Of a stretch of 6,581 nt of DNA, positions 1-5,555 are shown in pieces (the stretch's first letter is position 1; every line of letters begins with the position of its first letter). This DNA is from Actinomycetes bacterium (GTDB lineage: Bacteria; Actinomycetota; Acidimicrobiia; Acidimicrobiales; Microtrichaceae), in assembly GCA_023423475.1 (NCBI GenBank), contig JAFAFN010000592.1:1-6581 (forward strand), read 5' to 3'. The position numbers and the translations under genes are program-made. Under the pieces are notes generated by a model that was given only the letters and a program-made list of their open reading frames with translations, was not told the DNA's origin and did not search any database.

Positions 1-1016
1 TCGACCCAGCCCTCTGCGGCGACGGTCGAGGTCGCCGATCCCTCAGGGGGTGTGAGGATGGAACCCGACCGTGCAGCCGGGAAGTACGAGTGGAGCTCGG
101 CCGACCCGCCGGCGAGCGATGCCGGAAGGTTGCAGGCGGCCACCGCACCGGTGCCGCGCACCCGGCCGAACAGCGCGTCCTCGGGTGGCGGCTGGTCGGC
201 CCGGAACGTCGCCCACGTGACGACGCAGCCGGTCTGCTCGGCCTCCCGACACAACGGCACCTCTGCGAAGTCCCCTCCGACGTCCTCGCCCGCGGGTACC
301 GCGACGGACGTCCCCGCGAGGTACGCCGCGACAAGACGGTCGCGGACCTCGGCGTCCGGATCGATCTCGTCGCGGATCAGCCCGCGCAGCACACCGGCGC
401 CCTGGGAGTGACCGATGAGGACGACTCCTCGGCCGTCGTTGTCGTTCGCCATGTAGTGGGCGAAGGCATCGCGGACATCGGCCTCGCCGGGGCTCTGCGT
501 CCCCGGTGCTGTCGTCGTGGTGCCGCCGCCGAGTCCGGCAGCGAGACCTGCCAGGGTGCGCTGGCGGTAGACCGGAGCGAACACGCGGCAGACCTCGCCG
601 AGCCGGGCCGCCTGGTTCTGGGTGACGAACCGCTCGGCGTCACCCGGCACACGATCGGAGATCGGCTCGGGGTCCGTCGAGATCGTCGGGTAGACGTAGA
701 AGCAGTCGATGGGCGCGTCGGGATCGGACTGCCACGGCTGCTCGGTCAGCGACCCGTCGGCAGCGACGCTGGTGGCGTCGAGGCCCCCGTCGCAGACGTC
801 GTCCTGATCGGGCCGGCAGATCCAATTGGCTGCATCTGCGTACACCTCGCTGTGGTGTCCCTCGTAGCGCGCGGGAACGGGCAGCGGGACCGCGGTCGTC
901 GTCGTGGAAGCCGTCGTCGAGCTCGAGTCGGCGCCGCCGCCGTCGCTACCGGTGCAGGCGGTGGCGGCGAGCGCCACGACGAGAACGCAACAGGCGGTCA
1001 GGCTCCGGAGGCTCAT
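1..1016 (-). CDS. DUF3089-type alpha/beta-hydrolase lipoprotein (3' end cut by window)
   Basis: Probable secreted, membrane-anchored serine hydrolase (esterase/lipase fold) of the DUF3089 family; the substrate is unknown. The reading frame is open from the ATG at 1016 to the window edge: 338 codons are visible and the C-terminus is missing. Residues 1-21 form a lipoprotein signal peptide (MSLR, hydrophobic stretch, then AATAC with C21 as lipidation site). A Ser/Thr/Gly-rich linker follows (about 22-44). Family hallmarks are YVYPT (107-111), the nucleophile elbow GHSQG (202-206, S204) and a C256-x7-C264 segment ending QTGC. Several further cysteines suit an extracytoplasmic protein with disulfides. 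A Gly/Thr-rich insertion (GGGTTTTAPG, 163-172) precedes the nucleophile strand. The catalytic histidine probably lies beyond the window. The gene is divergent from the acetyltransferase, and the start is backed by a -10-like TAGTTT 7 nt upstream. The family call is confident; the enzymatic role is inferred from the fold. Confidence 0.88.
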   Translation of the reverse strand, partial: MSLRSLTACCVLVVALAATACTGSDGGGADSSSTTASTTTTAVPLPVPARYEGHHSEVYADAANWICRPDQDDVCDGGLDATSVAADGSLTEQPWQSDPDAPIDCFYVYPTISTDPEPISDRVPGDAERFVTQNQAARLGEVCRVFAPVYRQRTLAGLAAGLGGGTTTTAPGTQSPGEADVRDAFAHYMANDNDGRGVVLIGHSQGAGVLRGLIRDEIDPDAEVRDRLVAAYLAGTSVAVPAGEDVGGDFAEVPLCREAEQTGCVVTWATFRADQPPPEDALFGRVRGTGAVAACNLPASLAGGSAELHSYFPAARSGSILTPPEGSATSTVAAEGWV

Positions 1017-1023
1017 CCGATCG

Positions 1024-1029
1024 AAACTA
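1024..1029 (-). promoter_or_regulatory. -10 element (TAGTTT) for the DUF3089 lipoprotein, probable leaderless start
   Basis: On the minus strand TAGTTT matches the actinobacterial TANNNT -10 pattern. It ends 7 nt before the ATG at 1016, which places transcription initiation at or next to the start codon. No Shine-Dalgarno sequence is visible. No clear -35 was found. This is a prediction from spacing and motif only. Confidence 0.5.
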
Positions 1030-1054
1030 GACGGCCGTGACTCGTCGCCGTCCG

Positions 1055-1060
1055 TACGAT
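1055..1060 (+). promoter_or_regulatory. -10 element (TACGAT) for the GNAT gene, probable leaderless start
   Basis: TACGAT fits TANNNT and ends 6 nt before the GTG at 1067, the geometry expected when the transcript begins at the start codon. There is no Shine-Dalgarno before either candidate GTG (1037 or 1067), so this element decides in favour of 1067. It lies about 25 bp from the opposing -10 of the DUF3089 gene, so the two promoters face away from each other in a compact divergent region. Confidence 0.5.
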
Positions 1061-1066
1061 CGGCAC

Positions 1067-1624
1067 GTGACCAGCTCGTCGTCCGACGTCCCCGAACTGC
1101 GAACCGAGCGGCTGCTGCTGCGAGGCTGGCGTGACGAAGACCTGGGGCCGTTCGCCGCGCTCAACGCCGACCCGGTGGTGATGGAGCACTTCCCTGCGCC
1201 GCTGACCCGTGCGGAGTCCGATGCGTTCGTGGGCATCGTGCAGCAGCGGTGGCGAGAGGGCGACCCGTCCTGGTGGGCGGTCGAGGTGATCGACGGCCCA
1301 CCGTTCATCGGATTCGTCGGGCTGTCCGTGGTCCGATTCGACGCGCCGTTCACGCCCGCGGTCGAGGTCGGATGGCGACTCGCTCGCGAGCACTGGGGCC
1401 GGGGCTACGCACCCGAGGCCGCCACCGCAGCGATCGCGCACGGCATCGACGAGCTCGGACTGGACGAGATCGTGTCGTTCACCGTGCCTGCCAACACCAA
1501 CTCGCGACGGGTGATGGAGAAGGTGGGCATGCGGCACGACCCGACCGGCGACTTCCTGCACCCCGCGCTGCCGGACGGGCACGAGCTCGGACCTCACGTG
1601 CTCTACCGGTTCAACCCGGACTGA
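1067..1624 (+). CDS. GNAT family N-acetyltransferase (RimJ/RimL-like)
   Basis: Cytoplasmic acetyl-CoA-dependent N-acetyltransferase of the RimJ/RimL (Acetyltransf_3) type; the substrate, a protein N-terminus or a small amine, cannot be told from sequence. From the GTG at 1067 the protein is 185 aa, a usual length for the family. It opens with the typical ELRTERLLLRGW strand (10-21). The acetyl-CoA pyrophosphate loop is HWGRGYAPEA (109-118), and the late motif with N145-S146 followed by RRVMEKVGM is also family-typical. An in-frame GTG at 1037 would add ten Arg-rich residues, but it lacks a ribosome binding site and would lie upstream of the TACGAT -10 element. The gene is divergent from the DUF3089 lipoprotein and overlaps the 3' end of the convergent lipoprotein gene by 14 bp, so it has no terminator of its own before that gene's coding sequence. 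Confidence 0.9.
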   Translation: MTSSSSDVPELRTERLLLRGWRDEDLGPFAALNADPVVMEHFPAPLTRAESDAFVGIVQQRWREGDPSWWAVEVIDGPPFIGFVGLSVVRFDAPFTPAVEVGWRLAREHWGRGYAPEAATAAIAHGIDELGLDEIVSFTVPANTNSRRVMEKVGMRHDPTGDFLHPALPDGHELGPHVLYRFNPD

Positions 1625-3068
1625 CGAACGGCAGGCCGCTGCTCGAGCCCCAGCCGCCGCCGGTGATGCTCTTCCACGTTCCGTCATCTGGAGCGAGGAC
1701 GGCGATCGTCGCTCCGTCGGCGCCGAGCACCGTGACCCCCGTGGGGAAGGTCTCGCCCTCTTCCACGTGAGCGAAGAGTCGGCGCTCCCCACCCACGAGC
1801 TCGGGCTGCTCCACGGTGCCGTCGGGCAGCTCCAGCTGGACCGACGCCGCGGTCGACGGCAGCTCGCCGACGAAGAGCAAGCCTCCCTCCTCGAGCGTCA
1901 TCACGCTGAGCTGGCCGAGCTCGGAGCACTCACCGGAGGACCCGCCGCCGCTGCGCATCTCGCCAGCGTTCGTGCGCAGCATGACCGTCGACTCGCACGT
2001 CACCACCTCACGGCCGGCCATCGAGATCGTCCCCAGCTGAACCTCGGCCGTGAACGCTCCCCCGGGCACCCGACCCGACACCACGGCGGTGGGGTTCGCC
2101 GAGCGAGGCTCCGGCGGCGTCGAGCCGACCTGTTCGGTCAGCACGCTCCATCTGGTGGCGTCGACCGGCTCCAGCATCTTCAGCGCGCCGTGCAGCTCGC
2201 CGCCGTCCAACCCGATGCCCTGCAGCAGGGCCGTGGTCGCCCCCACCGTCCGGACACCGAGGATGACGGCGTTGCCTCCATAGTTCGGGATCAGTGCCGC
2301 GCCCTCGGTCGAACCACCGATGCTCGCCCGCAGCAGCAACTCGAGATCCGGGTCCGCCGCGTAGGACGTGACCCGCAGCGACCGCAGGTCGTCGGTCCAC
2401 TGCGACGAAGATGCCCATCGCACCGACGGAGCCGGGGCCGGTACGGACCAACCCGCGGCGAGCTCGGCGACGTCCAGCCGACCGGTCGCCACGAGCGCCA
2501 GATCGGTCGCTGCGCCGAGCCCGGTGGTCTCCAGTTCGATGCGCCCATCGCGCTCGGTACCCGACACCGTCGCGCTCGCGACCAACTGCGTGAGATCCGC
2601 GTCGTCCACCCCACTCGACAGCAGGCCTCCGGTTCGACGCTCCTGGTTGAGCTGCTCGACCTCGACGTCGGTCCATGCCGTGTCGGTGCCGTGAGGATCG
2701 AACGACTCCGGGGCGATGCCCGAGTTCTCGGAGCCCTGGTGCAGCAGCGCGAGCACCCACGGGCCGTCGAACGGGTCGTCGAGCGCCGGATCGGCGTACA
2801 GCGCCGCGAAACCTGGCGACGAGCCGCCGTACTCCTCGACATATGCCTCGGCGCGCTCGGGATCGACGACCTCGACCGGCGACAGGCCGGACAGCGCCGG
2901 GATGTCGTCGGGCGGCAGCACTGCAGGTCCGGCGTCGACCAACGCGACACCGTCGCCACCCGGGTCCACCGCAGTCTCGGCCGCCGGTCCGGGTTCGTCA
3001 CCGCACGCCACGAGACCCAGCGCAGCCACGACCACGGCGGCGCCCACCCTCAACCTTCTTCCCCTCAT
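1611..3068 (-). CDS. large secreted lipoprotein of unknown function
   Basis: I do not recognise the family. From the ATG at 3068 the product is 485 aa. Residues 1-21 are a clear lipoprotein signal peptide: Arg-rich n-region (RGRRLR), hydrophobic core, and lipobox LVAC with C22 as anchor. The mature protein is acidic and Ala/Gly/Val-rich, with no further membrane segment, so it should sit on the outer face of the cytoplasmic membrane. Only two other cysteines occur (C358 and C381), flanking a Gly/Ser-rich loop (SGGGSSGEC), and they may form a disulfide. The C-terminal part looks beta-rich and ends in a flexible GGGWGSSSG segment. A TTG at 3089 would extend the protein by seven residues, but it spoils the signal peptide start and lies upstream of the probable -10. 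The gene is divergent from the thiolase and convergent with the acetyltransferase. Secretion is confident; any function would be a guess. Confidence 0.85.
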   Translation of the reverse strand: MRGRRLRVGAAVVVAALGLVACGDEPGPAAETAVDPGGDGVALVDAGPAVLPPDDIPALSGLSPVEVVDPERAEAYVEEYGGSSPGFAALYADPALDDPFDGPWVLALLHQGSENSGIAPESFDPHGTDTAWTDVEVEQLNQERRTGGLLSSGVDDADLTQLVASATVSGTERDGRIELETTGLGAATDLALVATGRLDVAELAAGWSVPAPAPSVRWASSSQWTDDLRSLRVTSYAADPDLELLLRASIGGSTEGAALIPNYGGNAVILGVRTVGATTALLQGIGLDGGELHGALKMLEPVDATRWSVLTEQVGSTPPEPRSANPTAVVSGRVPGGAFTAEVQLGTISMAGREVVTCESTVMLRTNAGEMRSGGGSSGECSELGQLSVMTLEEGGLLFVGELPSTAASVQLELPDGTVEQPELVGGERRLFAHVEEGETFPTGVTVLGADGATIAVLAPDDGTWKSITGGGWGSSSGLPFVSPG

Positions 3069-3070
3069 GC

Positions 3071-3091
3071 CGTTGCACGCTATGCGCAACG
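3071..3091. repeat. inverted repeat CGTTGC-N9-GCAACG over the lipoprotein promoter
   Basis: Perfect 6-bp arms at 3071-3076 and 3086-3091 enclose 9 bp. The centre holds the putative -10 of the lipoprotein gene and one arm ends 2 bp from its start codon. This is the geometry of a repressor operator, but chance cannot be excluded for 6-bp arms. No regulator gene is adjacent. Confidence 0.4.
3077..3082 (-). promoter_or_regulatory. -10 element (TAGCGT) for the unknown lipoprotein
   Basis: On the minus strand TAGCGT fits TANNNT and ends 8 nt before the ATG at 3068, again suggesting a leaderless or nearly leaderless message, since no Shine-Dalgarno is present. The hexamer lies in the centre of the 3071-3091 inverted repeat, so a protein bound to that dyad would block it. 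Confidence 0.42.
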
Positions 3092-3109
3092 ACCGCGCGA
3101 GATGCCGCG

Positions 3110-3137
3110 CCGGGGAATCACCTTTCGACTTCCCCGG
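3110..3137. repeat. inverted repeat CCGGGGAA-N12-TTCCCCGG
   Basis: Perfect 8-bp arms at 3110-3117 and 3130-3137 with a 12-bp spacer, between the divergent lipoprotein and thiolase genes. The spacing suits a dimeric regulator site or an RNA hairpin. No run of T follows on either strand, which argues against an intrinsic terminator. It shares one base with the next dyad (3137-3152). Confidence 0.45.
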
Positions 3138-3152
3138 TTACCGCTGGGTAAC
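3137..3152. repeat. inverted repeat GTTACC-GCTG-GGTAAC, possible operator
   Basis: A 16-bp dyad with perfect 6-bp arms and a 4-bp centre. Its right arm overlaps TAACGT (3149-3154), the best -10 candidate for the thiolase, so it could be an operator for that gene. It abuts the 3110-3137 dyad. Confidence 0.4.
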
Positions 3153-3154
3153 GT
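3149..3154 (+). promoter_or_regulatory. candidate -10 (TAACGT) for the thiolase
   Basis: TAACGT fits TANNNT and would give a 5' UTR of roughly 55-60 nt, in keeping with the thiolase being the only gene here with a strong Shine-Dalgarno on an untranslated leader. No good -35 hexamer stands at 16-19 bp upstream, so the call is weak. Confidence 0.25.
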
Positions 3155-3157
3155 TGT

Positions 3158-3172
3158 CGAACCGTTTGTTCG
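3158..3172. repeat. inverted repeat CGAAC-CGTTT-GTTCG (LexA-like halves, wrong spacing)
   Basis: The half-sites CGAAC and GTTCG match those of the Gram-positive LexA (SOS) box, but that box has a 4-bp centre and this one has 5. It lies just downstream of the candidate thiolase -10. I record it as a dyad, not as an SOS box. Confidence 0.35.
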
Positions 3173-3205
3173 CTGGACCGTGTCCCGATCCTGGGTGGTC
3201 CTCTA

Positions 3206-3215
3206 GGGGAGGTGG
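3206..3215 (+). promoter_or_regulatory. strong ribosome binding site of the thiolase
   Basis: GGGGAGGTGG carries a good match to the anti-Shine-Dalgarno complement, with the AGG ending 6 nt before the ATG at 3219. It is the strongest ribosome binding site in the window and fixes the thiolase start. Confidence 0.8.
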
Positions 3216-3218
3216 ACC

Positions 3219-4400
3219 ATGGCTGGTTCCGTCATTCTGTCCGGTGCTCGCACTCCGATCGGGAAGCTGTCCGGCGCACTCGCCGGCTTCAGCGCCGTCG
3301 ACCTGGGAGCGATCGCCATCAAGGAAGCGCTCGTGCGTGCCGGTGTCGCACCCGAGGCCGTCGACTACGTCTTCATGGGCCAGGTGCTCCAGGGCGGCGC
3401 CGGCCAGATGCCGGCCCGTCAGGCGTCGGTCGCCGCAGGCATCCCGATGAGCGTTCCCTCGACGCTGATCAACAAGGTCTGCCTGTCGGGCATCAACACG
3501 ATCATGCTCGCCGACCTGCTCATCCAGTCCGGCCAGGCCGACATCGTCGTCGCCGGCGGCATGGAGTCCATGACCAACGCGCCGTACGTCCTCCCGGACG
3601 CCCGCGCCGGCATGCGCATGGGCGACAAGAAGGTCGTCGACCTGATGATCCACGACGGCCTCTGGTGCGCACTCGAGAGCCAGCACATGGGCTCCGGCAC
3701 CGAGAAGTACGCCGCGTCGGCGAACATCGACCGCGAGTCGCAGGACGATCTGGCCGCCAAGTCGCACCAGCGTGCGGCCCGCGCCCAAAAGGACGGCCTG
3801 TTCGACAACGAGATCGTCAACGTCGAGATCCCCCAGCGCAAGGGGGACCCCGTGCTGTTCTCGGTGGACGAGGGTGTCCGCGGTGAGACCAGCGCCGAGT
3901 CGCTCGGTGGCCTCCGCCCCGCCTTCGACAAGTCCGGCAACATCACCGCCGGCAACGCCTCGCAGATCTCCGACGGCGGCGCCGCGGTGATCGTCGCATC
4001 GAAGGCCGCTGCGGAGCGCCTCGGTGGCAACCCGCTCGGCGAGATCGTCGGCGCCGGCTCCGTCGCCGGTCCGGACCCGTCCCTGCTGACCCAGCCCTCG
4101 CGTGCGATCAAGAAGGCGCTCGACCAGGCCGGCAAGTCCGTGTCCGACGTCGCGCTCTTCGAGCTCAACGAGGCCTTCGCCGCAGTGGGCATCGCCTCGA
4201 TGGCCGACCTCGGCATCAGCGACGACATCGTCAACGTCAACGGTGGCGCCATCTCGCTGGGTCACCCCATCGGCATGTCGGGCACCCGCGTCGTGCTCAC
4301 GCTGCTCAACGAGCTGCAGCGTCGTGGCGGCGGACTCGGCGCAGCTGCGCTGTGCGGTGGTGGCGGCCAGGGCGACGCCCTGCTCGTCCAGACCATCTGA
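3219..4400 (+). CDS. acetyl-CoA C-acetyltransferase (thiolase II, FadA4/PhaA/AtoB type)
   Basis: Catalyses the reversible Claisen condensation of two acetyl-CoA to acetoacetyl-CoA; in the cell it may feed ketone-body, polyhydroxybutyrate or isoprenoid routes, or cleave the last C4 unit of fatty acid oxidation. The 393 aa match the family's normal length. The catalytic set is complete: C88 in NKVCLSG (acyl-accepting nucleophile), N317 in NEAFA, H349 in the GGAISLGHP signature, and C379 in LCGGGGQGDA. These positions are within one residue of those of the Zoogloea biosynthetic thiolase. The N-terminal SGARTPIGK and the GQMPARQA segment resemble mycobacterial FadA4 as I recall it. Codon use is strongly biased to C/G-ending codons; with the strong ribosome binding site and robust terminator this points to high expression. 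It stands alone as a single-gene unit with no reductase or hydratase beside it, so the exact pathway remains open. Confidence 0.95.
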   Translation: MAGSVILSGARTPIGKLSGALAGFSAVDLGAIAIKEALVRAGVAPEAVDYVFMGQVLQGGAGQMPARQASVAAGIPMSVPSTLINKVCLSGINTIMLADLLIQSGQADIVVAGGMESMTNAPYVLPDARAGMRMGDKKVVDLMIHDGLWCALESQHMGSGTEKYAASANIDRESQDDLAAKSHQRAARAQKDGLFDNEIVNVEIPQRKGDPVLFSVDEGVRGETSAESLGGLRPAFDKSGNITAGNASQISDGGAAVIVASKAAAERLGGNPLGEIVGAGSVAGPDPSLLTQPSRAIKKALDQAGKSVSDVALFELNEAFAAVGIASMADLGISDDIVNVNGGAISLGHPIGMSGTRVVLTLLNELQRRGGGLGAAALCGGGGQGDALLVQTI

Positions 4401-4410
4401 TCCATCCCGC

Positions 4411-4436
4411 CGTCGTCGAGACGACGAGTTCTTCTT
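4411..4436 (+). terminator. small hairpin plus T-rich tail after the thiolase
   Basis: CGTCGTC (4411-4417) and GACGACG (4420-4426) pair to a short tight hairpin, followed by the T-rich AGTTCTTCTT. It is weaker than the hairpin just downstream and may be a helper terminator or chance. Confidence 0.3.
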
Positions 4437-4437
4437 C

Positions 4438-4479
4438 CGAGCGCTGTGGTCGCTGAGCGACCACAGCGCTCGACTTTTT
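4438..4479 (+). terminator. intrinsic terminator of the thiolase, 17-bp perfect stem
   Basis: The arms at 4438-4454 and 4456-4472 are perfectly complementary over 17 bp around a single central base; in RNA the loop would open to about 5 nt. A TTTTT run (4475-4479) begins 3 nt after the stem on the plus strand. This is a strong Rho-independent terminator for the thiolase. It lies 25 bp past the stop codon of the convergent RidA-family gene and can form a stem in that direction too, but the minus-strand tail is purine-rich without U's, so termination there would be weaker. Confidence 0.9.
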
Positions 4480-4496
4480 CGGGAAGGGAGGTGCGG

Positions 4497-4907
4497 TCAG
4501 CCGTTGCGGTCGCGGGAGCGGTCGAGCGGGACGACCGCTTCGACCTCGACCTCGACCTTCCAGCGCGGGTCGAGCAGCGCGGCCACCACGACGGTCGTGT
4601 TCGCGGGCAGCGCTTCGGCCATGTACTCGCCGTGCACGGCGCCGATGGCCTCGAAGTCACCGGTGTCGACGAGGTACATGCGCGACCGCACGACGTCGCG
4701 CAGCGTCGCGCCGACCGTGGCGAGCGCGTCGTCGATGATCTCGAAGCATCGCCGCGCCTGCGCGGCGGGATCCGCGTCGACGCTGCCGTCGGGCCACTTC
4801 GGTGCGGTGCCGGCGACGAAGACCCGGTCCCCCACCCGCACGGCGCGGCTGTAGCCGACGGTCAGCTCCCACGGGGATCCGGACGAGGCACGTTGGCGGT
4901 CTTCCAT
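4497..4907 (-). CDS. RidA-family (YjgF/YER057c/UK114) protein without the deaminase arginine
   Basis: Small cytoplasmic protein of the Rid superfamily, whose members form trimers; the archetype RidA hydrolyses reactive enamine/imine intermediates. From the ATG at 4907 it is 136 aa, a normal length. Family features are GDRVFVAGTAP (26-36), AAQARRCFEIID (48-59), DVVRSRMYLVD (71-81) and the C-terminal LLDPRWKVEVEVEAVV (111-126). At the place where archetypal RidA has P-A-R-S (catalytic Arg105 in the E. coli enzyme) this protein has P-A-N-T (101-104). It is therefore unlikely to be a classical enamine deaminase and belongs to one of the other Rid subfamilies, whose reactions are mostly unknown. 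A TTG at 4916 would add three residues but lies within the putative -10. It follows recR by about 30 bp on the same strand, possibly read through from it as well as from its own promoter. Confidence 0.9.
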   Translation of the reverse strand: MEDRQRASSGSPWELTVGYSRAVRVGDRVFVAGTAPKWPDGSVDADPAAQARRCFEIIDDALATVGATLRDVVRSRMYLVDTGDFEAIGAVHGEYMAEALPANTTVVVAALLDPRWKVEVEVEAVVPLDRSRDRNG

Positions 4908-4914
4908 GGCCGGC

Positions 4915-4920
4915 AAGCTA
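4915..4920 (-). promoter_or_regulatory. -10 element (TAGCTT) for the RidA-family gene, probable leaderless start
   Basis: On the minus strand TAGCTT fits TANNNT and ends 7 nt before the ATG at 4907. No Shine-Dalgarno precedes that ATG. The element sits in the short gap after the recR stop, so the gene may be transcribed independently of the dnaX-ybaB-recR cluster. Confidence 0.48.
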
Positions 4921-4937
4921 CCGGCGCCGGCCGCCCG

Positions 4938-5555
4938 TCAGGCTGATTCGGTTCCGACGACCCGACGACCCTCGAGCGCACGACCCAGGGTCAGCTCGTC
5001 CGCGTATTCCAGGTCGCCGCCGACGGGCAGTCCGCTGGCGATGCGCGAGACGGTGAGACCCGGGACCTCGAGCACGCGGGTCAGGTACAGCGCGGTCGCC
5101 TCGCCCTCGAGGTTCGGGTTGGTGCAGAGGATGACCTCGGTGATGCCCTCGGCTCCGACCCTGGCGATCAGCTCACGGATGCGCAGCTGGTCAGGGCCGA
5201 CCCCCTGCAGGTGGTCGATGGCTCCCTGCAGCACGTGGTAGCGGCCCTTGAACTCGCGGGTGCGCTCGATCGCCACGACGTCGCGCGGCTCCTCGACGAC
5301 GCACAGCAGGTGCTCGTCACGGCGAGGGTCGCTGCAGATGCCGCAGAGCGGCCCCTCGGAGATGTTGAAGCAGCGCTCGCAGAAGCTGACCTTCTCCTTC
5401 ACCTCGACGATCGCCCGGGCGAGGCGGTTCGCCTCCTGGGTGTCGACCTTCAGCAGGTGGAACGCGACACGCTGGGCCGACTTCGGGCCGATGCCGGGCA
5501 GACGTCCGAGGCAGTCGATGAGCTCCTGGACCGCCGCGCCATAGGCGGTGGCCAC
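4938..5555 (-). CDS. recR: recombination mediator RecR
   Basis: Cytoplasmic DNA-repair protein that, with RecO (and RecF), helps load RecA onto SSB-coated gapped DNA. The 205 aa have the full RecR order: N-terminal helix-hairpin-helix with [14 protein letters not shown] (16-29), C4 zinc finger with C59, C62, C71 and C74, then a Toprim domain starting near L83 ([15 protein letters not shown]). The conserved loop usually written G-x-I/L-S/D-P-L-x-G-I-G-P reads [11 protein letters not shown] here, with His where Pro is usual. The start is a GTG directly abutting the ybaB stop (TGA then GTG), which implies translational coupling. No better start exists, and the N-terminal length agrees with the family. 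The dnaX-ybaB-recR order is widely conserved in bacteria and supports the assignment. Confidence 0.97.
   Translation of the reverse strand: MATAYGAAVQELIDCLGRLPGIGPKSAQRVAFHLLKVDTQEANRLARAIVEVKEKVSFCERCFNISEGPLCGICSDPRRDEHLLCVVEEPRDVVAIERTREFKGRYHVLQGAIDHLQGVGPDQLRIRELIARVGAEGITEVILCTNPNLEGEATALYLTRVLEVPGLTVSRIASGLPVGGDLEYADELTLGRALEGRRVVGTESA

Noticed and set aside
90..1040. Long open frame on the plus strand opposite the DUF3089 gene
   Set aside because: It is Arg/Gly-rich with no domain pattern and lies antisense to a gene with a clear signal peptide and catalytic motif; GC-rich codon bias on the other strand explains it.
1013..1792. Open frame on the minus strand across the GNAT gene
   Set aside because: Antisense shadow of the acetyltransferase; its translation is low-complexity Arg/Ser/Pro without recognisable motifs.
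3069..3089. TTG start at 3089 for the unknown lipoprotein
   Set aside because: It would add seven residues before a signal peptide that already begins properly at the ATG at 3068, and it lies upstream of the likely -10.
3110..3137. Intrinsic terminator in the divergent intergenic region
   Set aside because: There is a good stem but no T-run on either strand, and the flanking genes diverge, so no transcript should end there.
3158..3172. LexA/SOS box
   Set aside because: The half-sites match CGAAC/GTTCG but the centre is 5 bp instead of 4, and neither neighbouring gene is a typical SOS gene.
1767..3206. 479-codon plus-strand open frame opposite the unknown lipoprotein
   Set aside because: The composition is Arg/His/Gly-rich as expected for an antisense frame, while the minus-strand frame has a proper lipoprotein signal and lipobox.
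3138..4265. 375-codon minus-strand open frame opposite the thiolase
   Set aside because: The thiolase reads perfectly with all catalytic residues; the antisense frame is a by-product of its strongly biased codon use.
4908..4916. TTG start at 4916 for the RidA-family gene
   Set aside because: It adds only three residues, has no ribosome binding site and overlaps the probable -10; the ATG at 4907 fits better.
4446..4946. Plus-strand open frame opposite the RidA-family gene, with a Shine-Dalgarno-like GGGAGGTG near 4485-4492
   Set aside because: The translation has no family features, and the ribosome-binding-like sequence falls right after the thiolase terminator with no matching gene behind it.
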